A stretch of 12,932 nucleotides of DNA from Methanothrix sp. (GCA_028708055.1 JAQVZT010000004.1:12715-25646), one strand, 5' to 3'. Shown: positions 1 to 7,545, numbered from the stretch's first letter. Notes: generated by a model not told the origin, from the sequence alone. Translations and numbers: made by a program.

Positions 1-69
1 ACCATCCCCAGCGAGGATGGCAAGACCGTGAATGTCTCTTCCATGGAGATTCTGCTGGCAACCAGCTAA
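1..69 (+). CDS. C-terminal end of an unidentified protein (partial)
   Basis: Frame 1 is open from the window edge to a TAA stop at 67-69 and gives 22 residues ending EILLATS. Only the tail is visible, so the product cannot be named. A hairpin about 30 bases past the stop, followed by a short T-run, fits the end of a transcription unit. Calling this a real gene end is an inference from the open frame, the credible composition and that downstream structure; so short an open stretch could be chance. Confidence 0.4.
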   Translation, partial: TIPSEDGKTVNVSSMEILLATS

Positions 70-97
70 CTCTGATGCCTGGACGGGCAAATGAGAT

Positions 98-148
98 GCC
101 ACTGGTTGAGAGTGGCGGAGTAGCTGGCAAGGCCCCTGGACTATTTTT
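98..148 (+). terminator. Possible terminator hairpin after the first gene
   Basis: GCCACT (98-103) and AGTGGC (111-116) form a perfect 6-bp inverted repeat around a 7-base loop. A CTATTTTT run lies about 25 bases further on. Archaeal termination depends mostly on T-runs, so the T-run near 142-148 may matter more than the hairpin. The assignment rests on position only. Confidence 0.35.
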
Positions 149-154
149 CACTGG

Positions 155-340
155 TTAATTCTGCATTATCCTTTGCGCCCTGTCCAGGTGTGCCTTCGAT
201 CTCGCGTGGTCACTCTGCGCCTCTGCCGTTCTGGCCTGGCGGACCAGTATCAATACCGCGTTCAGATTATCTATTCTGAATGTTGACTCGGAGGTCCGTA
301 TAGCCCTCCTGTAATATGATTGCGCTTGCCTTTTCATCAT
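155..340 (-). CDS. Small hypothetical protein (doubtful)
   Basis: This minus-strand ORF of 61 codons starts at tandem ATG codons at the edge of the short repeat tract and ends in TAA. The product is basic and predicted mostly helical, with many Arg, Ala and Gln residues, and codons such as AGG, ATA, CTG and GCG match the neighbouring genes. No family is recognised. The start lies inside repeat sequence (GAAGAGCAATGATG on this strand), which resembles a ribosome site followed by a start codon but may be fortuitous. It may be a gene remnant whose 5' part was overwritten by the repeat, or noise. Confidence 0.25.
   Translation of the reverse strand: MMKRQAQSYYRRAIRTSESTFRIDNLNAVLILVRQARTAEAQSDHARSKAHLDRAQRIMQN
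316..336 (+). repeat. Near-copy of the PAP2 gene start
   Basis: The 21 bases at 316-336 and at 526-546 both read Met-Ile-Ala-Leu-Ala-Phe-Ser. They differ at four positions, all third codon bases. The copies are 210 bases (70 codons) apart and in the same open frame. The upstream copy has no well-placed ribosome binding site, whereas the downstream one has GAGGGAGAG just before it. This looks like a diverged relic of a duplicated gene start, but chance cannot be excluded for seven codons. Confidence 0.45.
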
Positions 341-416
341 TGCTCTTCATCATTGCTCTTCATCATTGTTCATCATTGCTCTTCATCATTGTTCATCATT
401 GCTCTTCATCATTGCT
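333..416 (+). repeat. Short tandem repeat with alternating 13- and 10-base units
   Basis: Seven copies of the core TTCATCATTG occur in a row. Some are followed by CTC, giving unit lengths 13, 13, 10, 13, 10, 13 and a final core. The copies are exact, so the array is young or kept homogeneous by slippage or recombination. On the minus strand each long unit reads GAGCAATGATGAA, which resembles a ribosome site plus start codons. There are no unique spacers, so it is not a CRISPR array. Confidence 0.9.
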
Positions 417-525
417 TTCCATCCGTTTTCCAGAGACGCATCGTTGCCGGCATTCGAAGAGCACTGAGAGAAGCCTTTATCAATACCTGCTTGGAAACAC
501 TGCGCAAAATTTAGAGGGAGAGCAG

Positions 526-1134
526 ATGATCGCTCTTGCATTTTCGCCGCTCATATCCGATCTTATCTGGCATGCAGAATCCGCAGCCTCTTACTGGCTT
601 GCTGCTGACCTGAGAATTTTTCAATTTATAAATAGCGGCCTGTCAAATGCGACTCTGGATAGGACTATGCCATTGTTGACGCATTTGGGCGACTCCTGGG
701 CGGCCTGGATTTTTATACTGATTATGGCAGCAATAAATCATAAGCCGGTTGAGAGTAGGCTGAAAAAGGGAATAATCCTCACCCTTATCTACGGATTTGT
801 CTCCGCTTCACAATTGGCCATCAAGCATCTGATCGAAAGGCCGAGGCCGTTTCTGGAGCATGATGCAATAGTTCGAGCCGTCTTTCCCACAGATTTCAGC
901 TTTCCAAGCGGGCATGCAGCTACGGCATTCATGATGGCAGTGGTCCTCTCAATCCAGTATCCCAGATACAGGTACGCATTCTACTTTCTAGCCTGTCTCG
1001 TCGGCTTCAGCAGGGTATATCTCGGAGTTCACTATCCGAGCGATGTAATAGCCGGCGCAATAATTGGATACGCAATAGCTAAATGGATGATTTCGTTTAG
1101 GAATATAAAAGAATCAATCGAACCTATCAAGTGA
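526..1134 (+). CDS. PAP2-family membrane phosphatase (phosphatidic acid phosphatase type 2-like)
   Basis: A protein of 202 residues carries the full PAP2 signature: K100-x6-R107-P108, the PSGH motif at 127-130, and SR(162-163)-x5-H169-x3-D173. In this family the first His assists catalysis, the second is the phospho-accepting nucleophile, and the acidic residue completes the active site. Several hydrophobic segments (about 55-71, 82-99, 132-143, 148-162 and 173-188) indicate a polytopic membrane protein with the usual lipid-phosphatase fold. Likely substrates are lipid phosphates or isoprenoid pyrophosphates; the sequence does not decide between them. The start at 526 is preferred because AGAGGGAGAG precedes it at good spacing and the length fits small PAP2 proteins. 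The frame is open back to 316, but that extension is repeat-encoded. The gene converges on the next one. Confidence 0.92.
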   Translation: MIALAFSPLISDLIWHAESAASYWLAADLRIFQFINSGLSNATLDRTMPLLTHLGDSWAAWIFILIMAAINHKPVESRLKKGIILTLIYGFVSASQLAIKHLIERPRPFLEHDAIVRAVFPTDFSFPSGHAATAFMMAVVLSIQYPRYRYAFYFLACLVGFSRVYLGVHYPSDVIAGAIIGYAIAKWMISFRNIKESIEPIK

Positions 1135-1379
1135 TCGATCAGGTGACAAATCGAAGGCATGTTCACAGCATGCTTGCCGCTCCGGTGATGTAGGAAGGCT
1201 GGCAATCAGTCACCATACGCTCGGGATGGCAAAAGACATAATTATTGAAAGATTGGGAAAAGATCGAGGTCTTCAGGCGATACCGCGATTTGAATGAAGC
1301 TGGTAGAAATTTTGTTCATAAAGTTATAAAACCCACGGATAGTCGCAAGATCATCCCCTCCTGAAAAACAATAGCCTCC

Positions 1380-2366
1380 TCACCCCTCCACCCTCGCCTC
1401 CCCATTATCCACCCTCACCCGCACCTCTCCATATCCCCTCAGCGCCGGCCTGAAGGCGGGCCAGGAGCTTTGCATCTGCCCTCTGACCAAGGGATCGTAA
1501 TACTCGATCGCCCAGGAGCCGTCTTTCTCAGAGGTGGCATTAATGGCCACGGCATAAGCCCGCCAGCGAAAGAGCCTGACCTGAGGCAGCTCTTCGGCTG
1601 CGCTAATGGCCTGCTTCGCCTCGGCGGCATCGGATGCAATGGTCAGTTTGGCAAAGGCCGAGCGGCTGGTGATCTCTCCCGTGAGCGAGTCATACCTGCA
1701 AACCAGGAATTCGTTGCTCTCATTTTCCAGGACGACCCAGGAAAAGGGATTGGAATCCGGGTGGACCTCTGCATTCTGTCCGCTAAAAAAACTCTCTGCA
1801 GATGCCTTTCCCTCAATTCTTATCGCGCCCATGATAAGGAAGAAGACCACAAATAATATTAATATATTTTTATTAAACGTTATTCTCTGCCGCTCTCGTA
1901 TCAGTTCCGCCAGGACCAGCAGGCTGGCGATGAGTGCCGCAGGCTCTATTTGGGAGAAGATGTCCGCCGAATACCTGGCCGCCTGCCAGGGGTAGAAGAG
2001 CGGAACGCCTCTCGTGGTTGTATAGTCCACAAAGAGATGCAGTAGAACGCCGGCATAAAGAAAGGCCATACTGGCCGGGGAGAAAATGAGATCATATTTA
2101 ATGAACCTGCTCAGAAAGGTTCTTACCGGCTGCCGGGAGGCGAGACCGAAGACCAGCAGAGCAAAGAAGAAACCGAAGAAAATGGTATGGGTGAAGCCTC
2201 TGTGCACCAGCAGGAAGTCGCTTGGATAAAGGCCGCCAATCCAGGAGATAAGTGTATCAAGATCCGGCGCTATCCCGCCCAGCACCAGGACAGCAAGGAG
2301 CCTTCTGTCCAGGCAAAAGAAGCCTCCCAGCAGATAGGGTATCAGCGCATGAGAAAAGATGTCCAT
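1380..2366 (-). CDS. DUF457/YdjM-type membrane-bound metal-dependent hydrolase
   Basis: The product has 328 residues. The N-terminal two thirds match the DUF457 (YdjM, LexA-binding inner-membrane) pattern: H6 in DIFSHALI, D35 and D37 in GGIAPDLD, H55 and H60 in HRGFTH, and H110 and D114 in HLFVDYTTTRG. These His and Asp residues are the probable metal ligands. Hydrophobic segments lie at about 8-32, 60-76, 97-114, 140-157 and 166-182. A soluble C-terminal part (about 185-328) with no recognised domain follows, longer than in minimal family members. AAGGAAGGGACAG directly precedes the ATG and is a good ribosome site. The substrate is unknown; archaeal relatives are mostly annotated only as putative hydrolases. 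The gene is separated by 113 bases and a T-run from the lipoprotein gene upstream, so it probably has its own transcript. Confidence 0.85.
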   Translation of the reverse strand: MDIFSHALIPYLLGGFFCLDRRLLAVLVLGGIAPDLDTLISWIGGLYPSDFLLVHRGFTHTIFFGFFFALLVFGLASRQPVRTFLSRFIKYDLIFSPASMAFLYAGVLLHLFVDYTTTRGVPLFYPWQAARYSADIFSQIEPAALIASLLVLAELIRERQRITFNKNILILFVVFFLIMGAIRIEGKASAESFFSGQNAEVHPDSNPFSWVVLENESNEFLVCRYDSLTGEITSRSAFAKLTIASDAAEAKQAISAAEELPQVRLFRWRAYAVAINATSEKDGSWAIEYYDPLVRGQMQSSWPAFRPALRGYGEVRVRVDNGEARVEG

Positions 2367-2425
2367 CTGTCCCTTCCTTGATCTGTTGCCTTATTTTCCT
2401 CTTGCGGCCAGGCAACTCGTAAATG

Positions 2426-2448
2426 CTTTTTTTCTCTGCAAAAAAAAG
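2426..2448 (-). terminator. Oligo-T terminator after the lipoprotein gene
   Basis: Eight A residues at 2440-2447 on the plus strand give an eight-T run on the minus strand, about 33 bases after the lipoprotein stop. Together with CTTTTTTT at 2426-2433 they form an A/T inverted repeat around a short CTCTGC loop. Long T-runs are the main intrinsic terminator in archaea. Confidence 0.55.
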
Positions 2449-2479
2449 AACGGCAGAATTAGCCAAACTGGCGCGTTGC

Positions 2480-3406
2480 CTAATCCAGACTCTTGTTGCT
2501 CAGAGATCTTCCGGCCATGAGAGTCGATCCGACTGCCGGGATTGGCTGCATGTCATGGCTCTTGCCCACCAGCATCTTCGTCTCGCTCCCGTTTTCAGAA
2601 GGTGCAACGAGCCCATCGGTAGTCAAGCTGGAGTTGATCGCCAGATCGAGCTGCACAGCTGGCACTACGGCTACATCCGCCGGGAGTGCCGGATAGGGCA
2701 TGATCATAAGGAACGGCCCCTGGCCGCTCTCTCTGGGCAGGAAGGAAACCTGAGCGCTGCTGTTGCTGATGGCCTCCAGGAGGAAGGAGATCTTGCTATC
2801 CTTTTTATCCCCGCTATACTCTTTTATTGCATTCTTAAGCTTCTGGGAGACATCAAAAGCAAAGACGCCGTCGCCATCCGTATTGCTGCTCACGGCTGTG
2901 GCATCGTTCTTCTTGATGATATTCCAGGCAGGAAGGATATTGACCAGAAATGTGGTGTAATCCGAGCTTTCATCCCAATCCGAGCCTATGGTCAACAAGG
3001 CCACCAGGACCGGATCTCCCTGGTTTTGCATGGACTGCGCCTTCAGAACCAGAATGGCAACATCGTTATCTGTGATATTGAGGCCAGAGATATCGAATTG
3101 AATCGCCGGAGCGCCTGGATAGCTTGCTCTCTCGCTCTTGTTTCCCTCTTTCACATCAACCGCACAGAGAAGTGTCTCAGTCTGATTGAAGACCGAAACC
3201 CGGTTCTCTCCCATGCTGATGTAAACATCCTGCGACGCAGGAATAACCGTCATATTGCTCTTTGCCTGCCCTGCCCCCACATCCACACCCAATGCGCAGC
3301 CGGAAAGAGACGCCGCCAGAAGCACTGTCAGCAGCGCAGTCAGAAGCATTGTCATCATCAATGCCGGCTGCAATCGCACTAACCCCCTTCTCATCATGAG
3401 CCTCAT
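2480..3406 (-). CDS. Exported lipoprotein with DNRLRE-like domain
   Basis: From the ATG at 3406 the product has 308 residues. A basic N-terminus and a hydrophobic stretch end in LSGC (C37), a good lipobox, so a membrane-anchored exported protein is expected. After a short linker, residues about 57-237 follow the DNRLRE (CBM96-like) plan: an FDISGLN strand, an AILVLKA strand, a GSDWDE segment, an AFDVSQKL strand, and the closing FLPRESGQGPFLMI pattern. Such domains occur in surface proteins and are thought to mediate adhesion or carbohydrate binding. Several N-x-S/T sequons fit an extracellular location. The ORF can be read from 3454, but the probable TATA box reaches 3454, so an mRNA would start near 3430 and exclude that codon. 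AGAAGGGG lies about 13 bases before the ATG at 3406. GTG at 3415 and ATG at 3397 or 3394 remain possible. The domain call is from pattern only. Confidence 0.7.
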   Translation of the reverse strand: MRLMMRRGLVRLQPALMMTMLLTALLTVLLAASLSGCALGVDVGAGQAKSNMTVIPASQDVYISMGENRVSVFNQTETLLCAVDVKEGNKSERASYPGAPAIQFDISGLNITDNDVAILVLKAQSMQNQGDPVLVALLTIGSDWDESSDYTTFLVNILPAWNIIKKNDATAVSSNTDGDGVFAFDVSQKLKNAIKEYSGDKKDSKISFLLEAISNSSAQVSFLPRESGQGPFLMIMPYPALPADVAVVPAVQLDLAINSSLTTDGLVAPSENGSETKMLVGKSHDMQPIPAVGSTLMAGRSLSNKSLD

Positions 3407-3453
3407 CACGAACACTTGTCCCCTTCTTTTCAATAATCCATCTACATGATTCA

Positions 3454-3467
3454 TATTTAAATTTTTA
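3454..3467 (-). promoter_or_regulatory. TATA-box promoter of the lipoprotein gene
   Basis: Read on the minus strand this is AAAAATTTAAATAT, an A-rich BRE-like stretch running into an archaeal TATA box. It lies just downstream of the polC stop. The same 14 bases occur before the PKD gene. With usual archaeal spacing, transcription would begin near 3430. Confidence 0.6.
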
Positions 3468-3481
3468 GATTTAGATCCTTT

Positions 3482-6400
3482 TTACATGAAGTCAGCCAGC
3501 CCCGTCTGTCTGGCCTTGTCGTTCTTGAAGAGGGAGTTGATCTCGATCTTCAGAAGCTGCAGCCTCTGCTTGGTGTAGCTGCTCGCGCCGTACTCCTCAG
3601 CTACCTTTATGGAGACTTCCAGGTACTTCCTGACGCTTCCTTCATGGACGGTGAGGATTATCCTGCCGCCGCACTTGGGGCAGGTCTCCTTCAGAGGCGG
3701 GCGGCGGAACTTAGCTCCGCACTTCACGCACCTCACCTTCTGCTTGGAGAAAGCATGCAGGTTTCCTATCAGGTCGGGCAGAAAGTGAGAGTTGATGACC
3801 CTTTCCGCCACATCCTTTTCATCCACCGCCCGGATCATCCGCCCCAGCTCCAGCTGAGCATCCATCTTGTCGATCATCGTCTCCAGAGTCTTGTAGGCGC
3901 TGTTCTTGGGCCCGGCAGCGATATCCGTGGTGCTGTGGCTGAAGTTGAACCCCTCGTACTGGGCATCGGACCCCAGCCTCTTGGAGACCAGATCGAACTT
4001 CTTCTCCAGGTCTTTGGGGTTTGCAGTTCTCAGGGTGGCCTCATAGAACTCAAGGGGGTACACGGGCGTCAGATCGAGGTTGTGGGCTTCCTTGTCAACC
4101 TCGGAAGGGTTGAGGATGGTAGTCATGACCAGACATGCATCCATCTTTCCCCCCCGCTTGGCAGGAAGGTAGGACATGGAAAAGTTGACCAGCGCATCCA
4201 TGAGCAGCATCACGCAGTCCTCATCGCCGTCGCAGTTTCGCCTCTTGGCAGCATGAAAGAACGGATGGCCAAATCCGGCGGACGCAGGGCTGTAGCCAAT
4301 GAGGCGGCAGAGCACTCCTGCGGAGGTGTGAGGGGCGAGGCCCACCATGAGGGTGCCGATCAGGTCAGCCGGGGTTTTGGCATTGTAGTAGGGCTCAAGG
4401 CCATAGAACTTGACGAGAAGCTCATCCATGAATTGAGCCACTCTGACCAGATAGTCTCCCGCGTCCACAGCCAGGATTATGTCCTGGACACGAAGCTCGC
4501 AGACCTGGTCAGGCGAGGTCAGAGGCTGCCCGTGCATATCATGGGTGTATCCCAGGCTGCACAATACCTCAGGGCTCGTGCCGATCTCGTCCGGCCGGAA
4601 ATGGGTTAGAGGCAAATCAGTTAGATCGTATCGCACCGTTCCGTCCTTGAAGATATTCACCCCGTGTTTGGCTCGCAGTATCCCTTTCTCCAGAGGCTCG
4701 GGAGTCTTGTCCCGGGAGGACAGCCCCAGGACCCCCTTGAGCGACTCCGGTTCCCTCTCGCCCAGGTTCTCGAGCGCCTGATGATACAGCTTCTTGACAT
4801 CTATCTGCATCTTAGCCACTGCCGTCGTCTCTTTATCGCACTTGGGGCACTTCTCCGGGGCGGCAATGTTGCACTGGGGACAGACTCTCTTCTTTTCTGT
4901 GTGGCCGCCGCATTCACACCGGAAGGCGAAGCCCTCCTTGCCGCATGATTTGCAGACCCTTCGCTCGATCTCGACATTGATGATGCCGGTGGTGTTGCTT
5001 GTAGAGTGCCTGGCTGCTTCCTGGATGGATCTTGATTTGCCGCCCTCTTCTCCTGCCGGAAAGAGCACATGCGGTGGTGGGCGCATCAGTCTTTTGTCCG
5101 ACTTCTCAGGCCGGCCCATGCGGGCGCCGATGCGCGTGGGTGCCCGGGCCCGAACCACCAGGCCTGAGCGCATGTTTACCAGCTCCAGAGCCGAGCCATC
5201 CTTCGTGCTGTCTTTCGTTTCGTCTTTATTGTCTTCTTTCTTATCGTCTTTTTTATCTTCGTTCTTATCGTCCTTTTTATCATCATTCTTGTCTTGATTT
5301 ATGTCTTCAGATTTTACCTCCCCAGCCCCATCGTCCGCTCTCTTTGCGCCATCTGCATCACCTGCGCCATCCGCTCCCTCTGTGCTGCGTTTCTTCAGGC
5401 CGGCGCCATCCGGCTCCAATCCCAGGCAGAGCAGGAAGGGCAGATGATCCTGTATGATGATCTTTCCGCCTCTCACCCTGTGCAGGACCAGGAGCGCTTC
5501 AAGCGACTCTTTGGCAGCCATGGGGAGCAGAAGAGATCCGGAGGTTCCTGATTCGAGAACGCCTTCCGAGAGTGCCAGAGAAGCGAGCTTCTCGTAGTCC
5601 TGCTGGGAGAGGTCATGCCAGAGATAGGTATGAGCCGGGTGGAGGGGAACGCCATATTTTCGAGAGATGGCGATGGCCTCTTCTCCGATTATCTTCTCTT
5701 TTCCGGCGGGGTCCCCCCCCGCCTTGAGCAATTCCTCGGCCCACCACTCAAAGACATAGGAGGCAGTAGCCAGTGGCCGGTTGTTTTCCAAAAACTCTCC
5801 GTAGCTGATCAGGATCTCTCCGATATCAAGAATGCTGGAAATGTGGGCCTTGAGAGCGATTTGGATGCTCCTCGGATCTTTGCAGCTCCTGGGCATCCAT
5901 TGCAGTATATCCTCTTCGGAATCGAGGCGGACCACGTCCCCGTTTAGGAGCCTCACCGTCGGGCCTTCGATGGAGTTGACGGGAGCTACCGCTGCCGCCT
6001 TTCCGGGCTGCTCGACCTTAATCTGGGTTCCGGCGGCCATGAACTGGCCGAGGAGCATCATGGTGGCAGGATTGATTCCGGCGGCTGCTAGGCCGGTATT
6101 TCTAGCCCGCCCGTACCTCAGCCGAAAGCCGCCTGCCCGCGAGGGGTGAGAGAAGACCGGCCGCCCGGCAATAAGGTCTCGCAGGAATTTGGGAGTCGAG
6201 TCTCCGCCGTCTTTCTTTCCGCTGCTCAGGCTGTCGAGCCACTCCCATCCGGTGATGGCAAGCTTAGTGACATGCTTCTTGAGCTTGGGCCTCTTCAGGG
6301 CTATGCCCTCGGCTGAGACCAGAGCGATGCCGCCCCTCACCCGGTTGGTCTCGATTCTGGGAAGGTCGCGATATCCAGATACCTCTTCCTCCTCTGTGGG

Positions 6401-7045
6401 CTCGCCCTCAATGCAGATGGGACAGTTGCGCACAATGGTTCGAATCTCGTCGTCCGAAGGGGAATACTGAAGCCCAGCTACCCGTTTGTAGAGGCCAATC
6501 TCCTCCACATAGCGCTCCACCTCTTCCGGCCTGGGCTTCCAGGGAGCGATGCCCATGGCCATTCGCACATAGTCAGCTACAAGAACAGAGAGGGCCTGGG
6601 CGGTCCCGCCAGCGGAACGAATGGGACCGGCATAGTAGACCTTGATATATTCGGTTCCATCATCGTTTTTGCCTATGTCCACGCGGGCTATTCCCTCAAT
6701 GGGCGCGGCCACCACTCCCTCGGTCAGCAGCGCCACTGAGGTTCTGATGGCGTTTTCCACCGACTGAACCTTGCTTGCTCCCTTTCCCAGACGGCCTTCT
6801 GCGAAATCCACACCAATGGCCAAAGCGGCTTCTTCCCGGCTCAGGCCCTTTTCCTCTAGCTCTCGAATGCGAGCGGCAATGCCGGGAATGCCGATCAGCT
6901 TCTCCACCCTTTCCGCCAGATCTACCGCGAGCGGCACCTCGACATAGGTGGTGGGATCCAGACCTCTGCTTCTTGCCGTCTGGGCTATCTGCATGGCATT
7001 TTCGAGGCCCTGCTGCAAATGCTCGAAATATTCGGAATTTTTCAT
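3482..7045 (-). CDS. polC: DNA polymerase II (family D) large subunit DP2
   Basis: The product has 1187 residues from the ATG at 7045 and ends in TAA. DP2 is the catalytic subunit of the archaeal replicative PolD; its partner DP1 is not in the window. The N-terminal DP2 region (about 1-300) includes YYAGPIRSAGGTAQALSVLVADYVR. The catalytic core carries NCDGDED with D939 and D941, equivalent to the metal-binding Asp pair of known DP2. Cysteine pairs at 698/701, 710/712, 722/725 and 733/736, and a C-terminal set at 1106/1109/1122/1125, fit zinc-binding modules. The last eight residues, QTGLADFM, match a PIP box (Q-x-x-L-x-x-F) for binding the PCNA clamp. A K/D/E-rich insert (574-617) interrupts the protein ahead of the conserved ARAPTRIGARMGRPEKS block. 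No intein is present; conserved blocks are uninterrupted and the length is normal. A TTG just upstream is in frame, but the ATG is preferred: GGAG lies about 9 bases before it, and it overlaps the PPC stop. Confidence 0.97.
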   Translation of the reverse strand: MKNSEYFEHLQQGLENAMQIAQTARSRGLDPTTYVEVPLAVDLAERVEKLIGIPGIAARIRELEEKGLSREEAALAIGVDFAEGRLGKGASKVQSVENAIRTSVALLTEGVVAAPIEGIARVDIGKNDDGTEYIKVYYAGPIRSAGGTAQALSVLVADYVRMAMGIAPWKPRPEEVERYVEEIGLYKRVAGLQYSPSDDEIRTIVRNCPICIEGEPTEEEEVSGYRDLPRIETNRVRGGIALVSAEGIALKRPKLKKHVTKLAITGWEWLDSLSSGKKDGGDSTPKFLRDLIAGRPVFSHPSRAGGFRLRYGRARNTGLAAAGINPATMMLLGQFMAAGTQIKVEQPGKAAAVAPVNSIEGPTVRLLNGDVVRLDSEEDILQWMPRSCKDPRSIQIALKAHISSILDIGEILISYGEFLENNRPLATASYVFEWWAEELLKAGGDPAGKEKIIGEEAIAISRKYGVPLHPAHTYLWHDLSQQDYEKLASLALSEGVLESGTSGSLLLPMAAKESLEALLVLHRVRGGKIIIQDHLPFLLCLGLEPDGAGLKKRSTEGADGAGDADGAKRADDGAGEVKSEDINQDKNDDKKDDKNEDKKDDKKEDNKDETKDSTKDGSALELVNMRSGLVVRARAPTRIGARMGRPEKSDKRLMRPPPHVLFPAGEEGGKSRSIQEAARHSTSNTTGIINVEIERRVCKSCGKEGFAFRCECGGHTEKKRVCPQCNIAAPEKCPKCDKETTAVAKMQIDVKKLYHQALENLGEREPESLKGVLGLSSRDKTPEPLEKGILRAKHGVNIFKDGTVRYDLTDLPLTHFRPDEIGTSPEVLCSLGYTHDMHGQPLTSPDQVCELRVQDIILAVDAGDYLVRVAQFMDELLVKFYGLEPYYNAKTPADLIGTLMVGLAPHTSAGVLCRLIGYSPASAGFGHPFFHAAKRRNCDGDEDCVMLLMDALVNFSMSYLPAKRGGKMDACLVMTTILNPSEVDKEAHNLDLTPVYPLEFYEATLRTANPKDLEKKFDLVSKRLGSDAQYEGFNFSHSTTDIAAGPKNSAYKTLETMIDKMDAQLELGRMIRAVDEKDVAERVINSHFLPDLIGNLHAFSKQKVRCVKCGAKFRRPPLKETCPKCGGRIILTVHEGSVRKYLEVSIKVAEEYGASSYTKQRLQLLKIEINSLFKNDKARQTGLADFM
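5195..5326 (-). other. Low-complexity K/D/E linker within DP2
   Basis: Codons 574-617 of polC encode an almost pure Lys/Asp/Glu/Asn stretch with repeated DDKK, DDKN and EDKK units. A Gly/Ala/Asp-rich segment (about 552-573) precedes it. The DNA is A-rich on the coding strand, unlike the GC-richer flanks, and internally repetitive, so replication slippage probably produced it. It should be a disordered tether between two DP2 regions. Confidence 0.85.
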
Positions 7046-7476
7046 CAATCTTTACTCCACAGATAGAGGCCCGTAATGGAATCAGGAACCCTCTTAAGGG
7101 GCAGACCACCGGAAAGCTCCTGGAGAAATACTTCCCCGGCAAAGATGGTACCTGAGATCAGATGGCCGCCCCAGGTTTTTCCCGTCCGGTCCGACAAAAC
7201 CGCATGAGCATGCACAAACGGCCTGCCGTCCTTCAGGGATATGTTGCCGGAGCAGGATGCAAGCTCCACCGGATCATTCAGAGCTATCTTGCCGTATTCA
7301 TGAGAACTCTGATCGTAGCAGGCGAGATCAGCACGGGAGAGAGCCCCTATGGCACTGAGAGCACCGGTCTCAATTCCATTCTCTTCTGCTAAAATGGTGA
7401 ACTGGCGGATGATATCTTCCCCATGATCGAGCCTGGCAAATATGATGCGGCCCTGTCTGAAATTCCTGGTAAGCAT
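7045..7476 (-). CDS. PPC/DUF296 domain protein
   Basis: A single-domain protein of 143 residues. The conserved PPC core is clear: IETGALSAIGALSRADLACYD (about 36-55), then PFVHAHAVLSDRTGK and GGHLISG, with H89, H91 and H105 as the likely metal-binding triad. Prokaryotic PPC proteins form trimers; their function is not settled, and the DNA-binding reputation comes from plant proteins with added AT-hooks, which are absent here. The ATG at 7476 follows GGGGAT at good spacing; a TTG one codon earlier is less likely. Its TGA stop shares one base with the polC ATG (TGATG), so the two genes are co-transcribed and probably translationally coupled. A 9-bp inverted repeat lies about 135 bases upstream. 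Confidence 0.9.
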   Translation of the reverse strand: MLTRNFRQGRIIFARLDHGEDIIRQFTILAEENGIETGALSAIGALSRADLACYDQSSHEYGKIALNDPVELASCSGNISLKDGRPFVHAHAVLSDRTGKTWGGHLISGTIFAGEVFLQELSGGLPLKRVPDSITGLYLWSKD

Positions 7477-7545
7477 CAATTATCCCCTTTCCCCCACGGT
7501 GGCTGAGAACATAATGCTTTCGCAGGCAGACGTTTTCAAGGGCGG

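Larger units (their letters stand above)
70..525. other. Stretch without a confident gene
   Basis: Between the partial first gene and the PAP2 gene there is no gene I can support firmly. The stretch holds a possible terminator hairpin, a weak minus-strand ORF, a 10/13-base repeat tract (333-416), and a near-copy of the PAP2 start (316-336). The frame is open from 316 into the PAP2 gene, but that extension is mostly translated repeat. Confidence 0.6.

Noticed and set aside
333..416. CRISPR array
   Set aside because: The units are contiguous and only 10-13 bases, without unique spacers. The same applies to the 12-base repeat at 8070-8177.
316..525. N-terminal extension of the PAP2 protein from the ATG at 316
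   Set aside because: Most of the extension is translated short repeat. There is no suitable ribosome site, whereas the ATG at 526 has a strong one and gives a normal family length.
1226..1297. Mini-ORF of 23 codons between the PAP2 and hydrolase genes
   Set aside because: There is no ribosome site and the length is within chance expectation. The 245-base convergent gap otherwise shows nothing I can name.
2423..3382. Long plus-strand ORF of 319 codons opposite the lipoprotein gene
   Set aside because: It is antisense to a gene with signal peptide, lipobox and domain pattern. Its own product has no recognisable features and an improbable Cys/His/Arg-rich composition.
3644..5457. Several long plus-strand ORFs opposite polC
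   Set aside because: They mirror the codon structure of polC, including the K/D/E tract read as Ser/Leu/Phe repeats. They have no independent motifs or start signals.
3482..7045. Intein in polC
   Set aside because: Total length is normal for DP2, the conserved blocks are continuous, and the only insert is a charged low-complexity linker with no splicing motifs.
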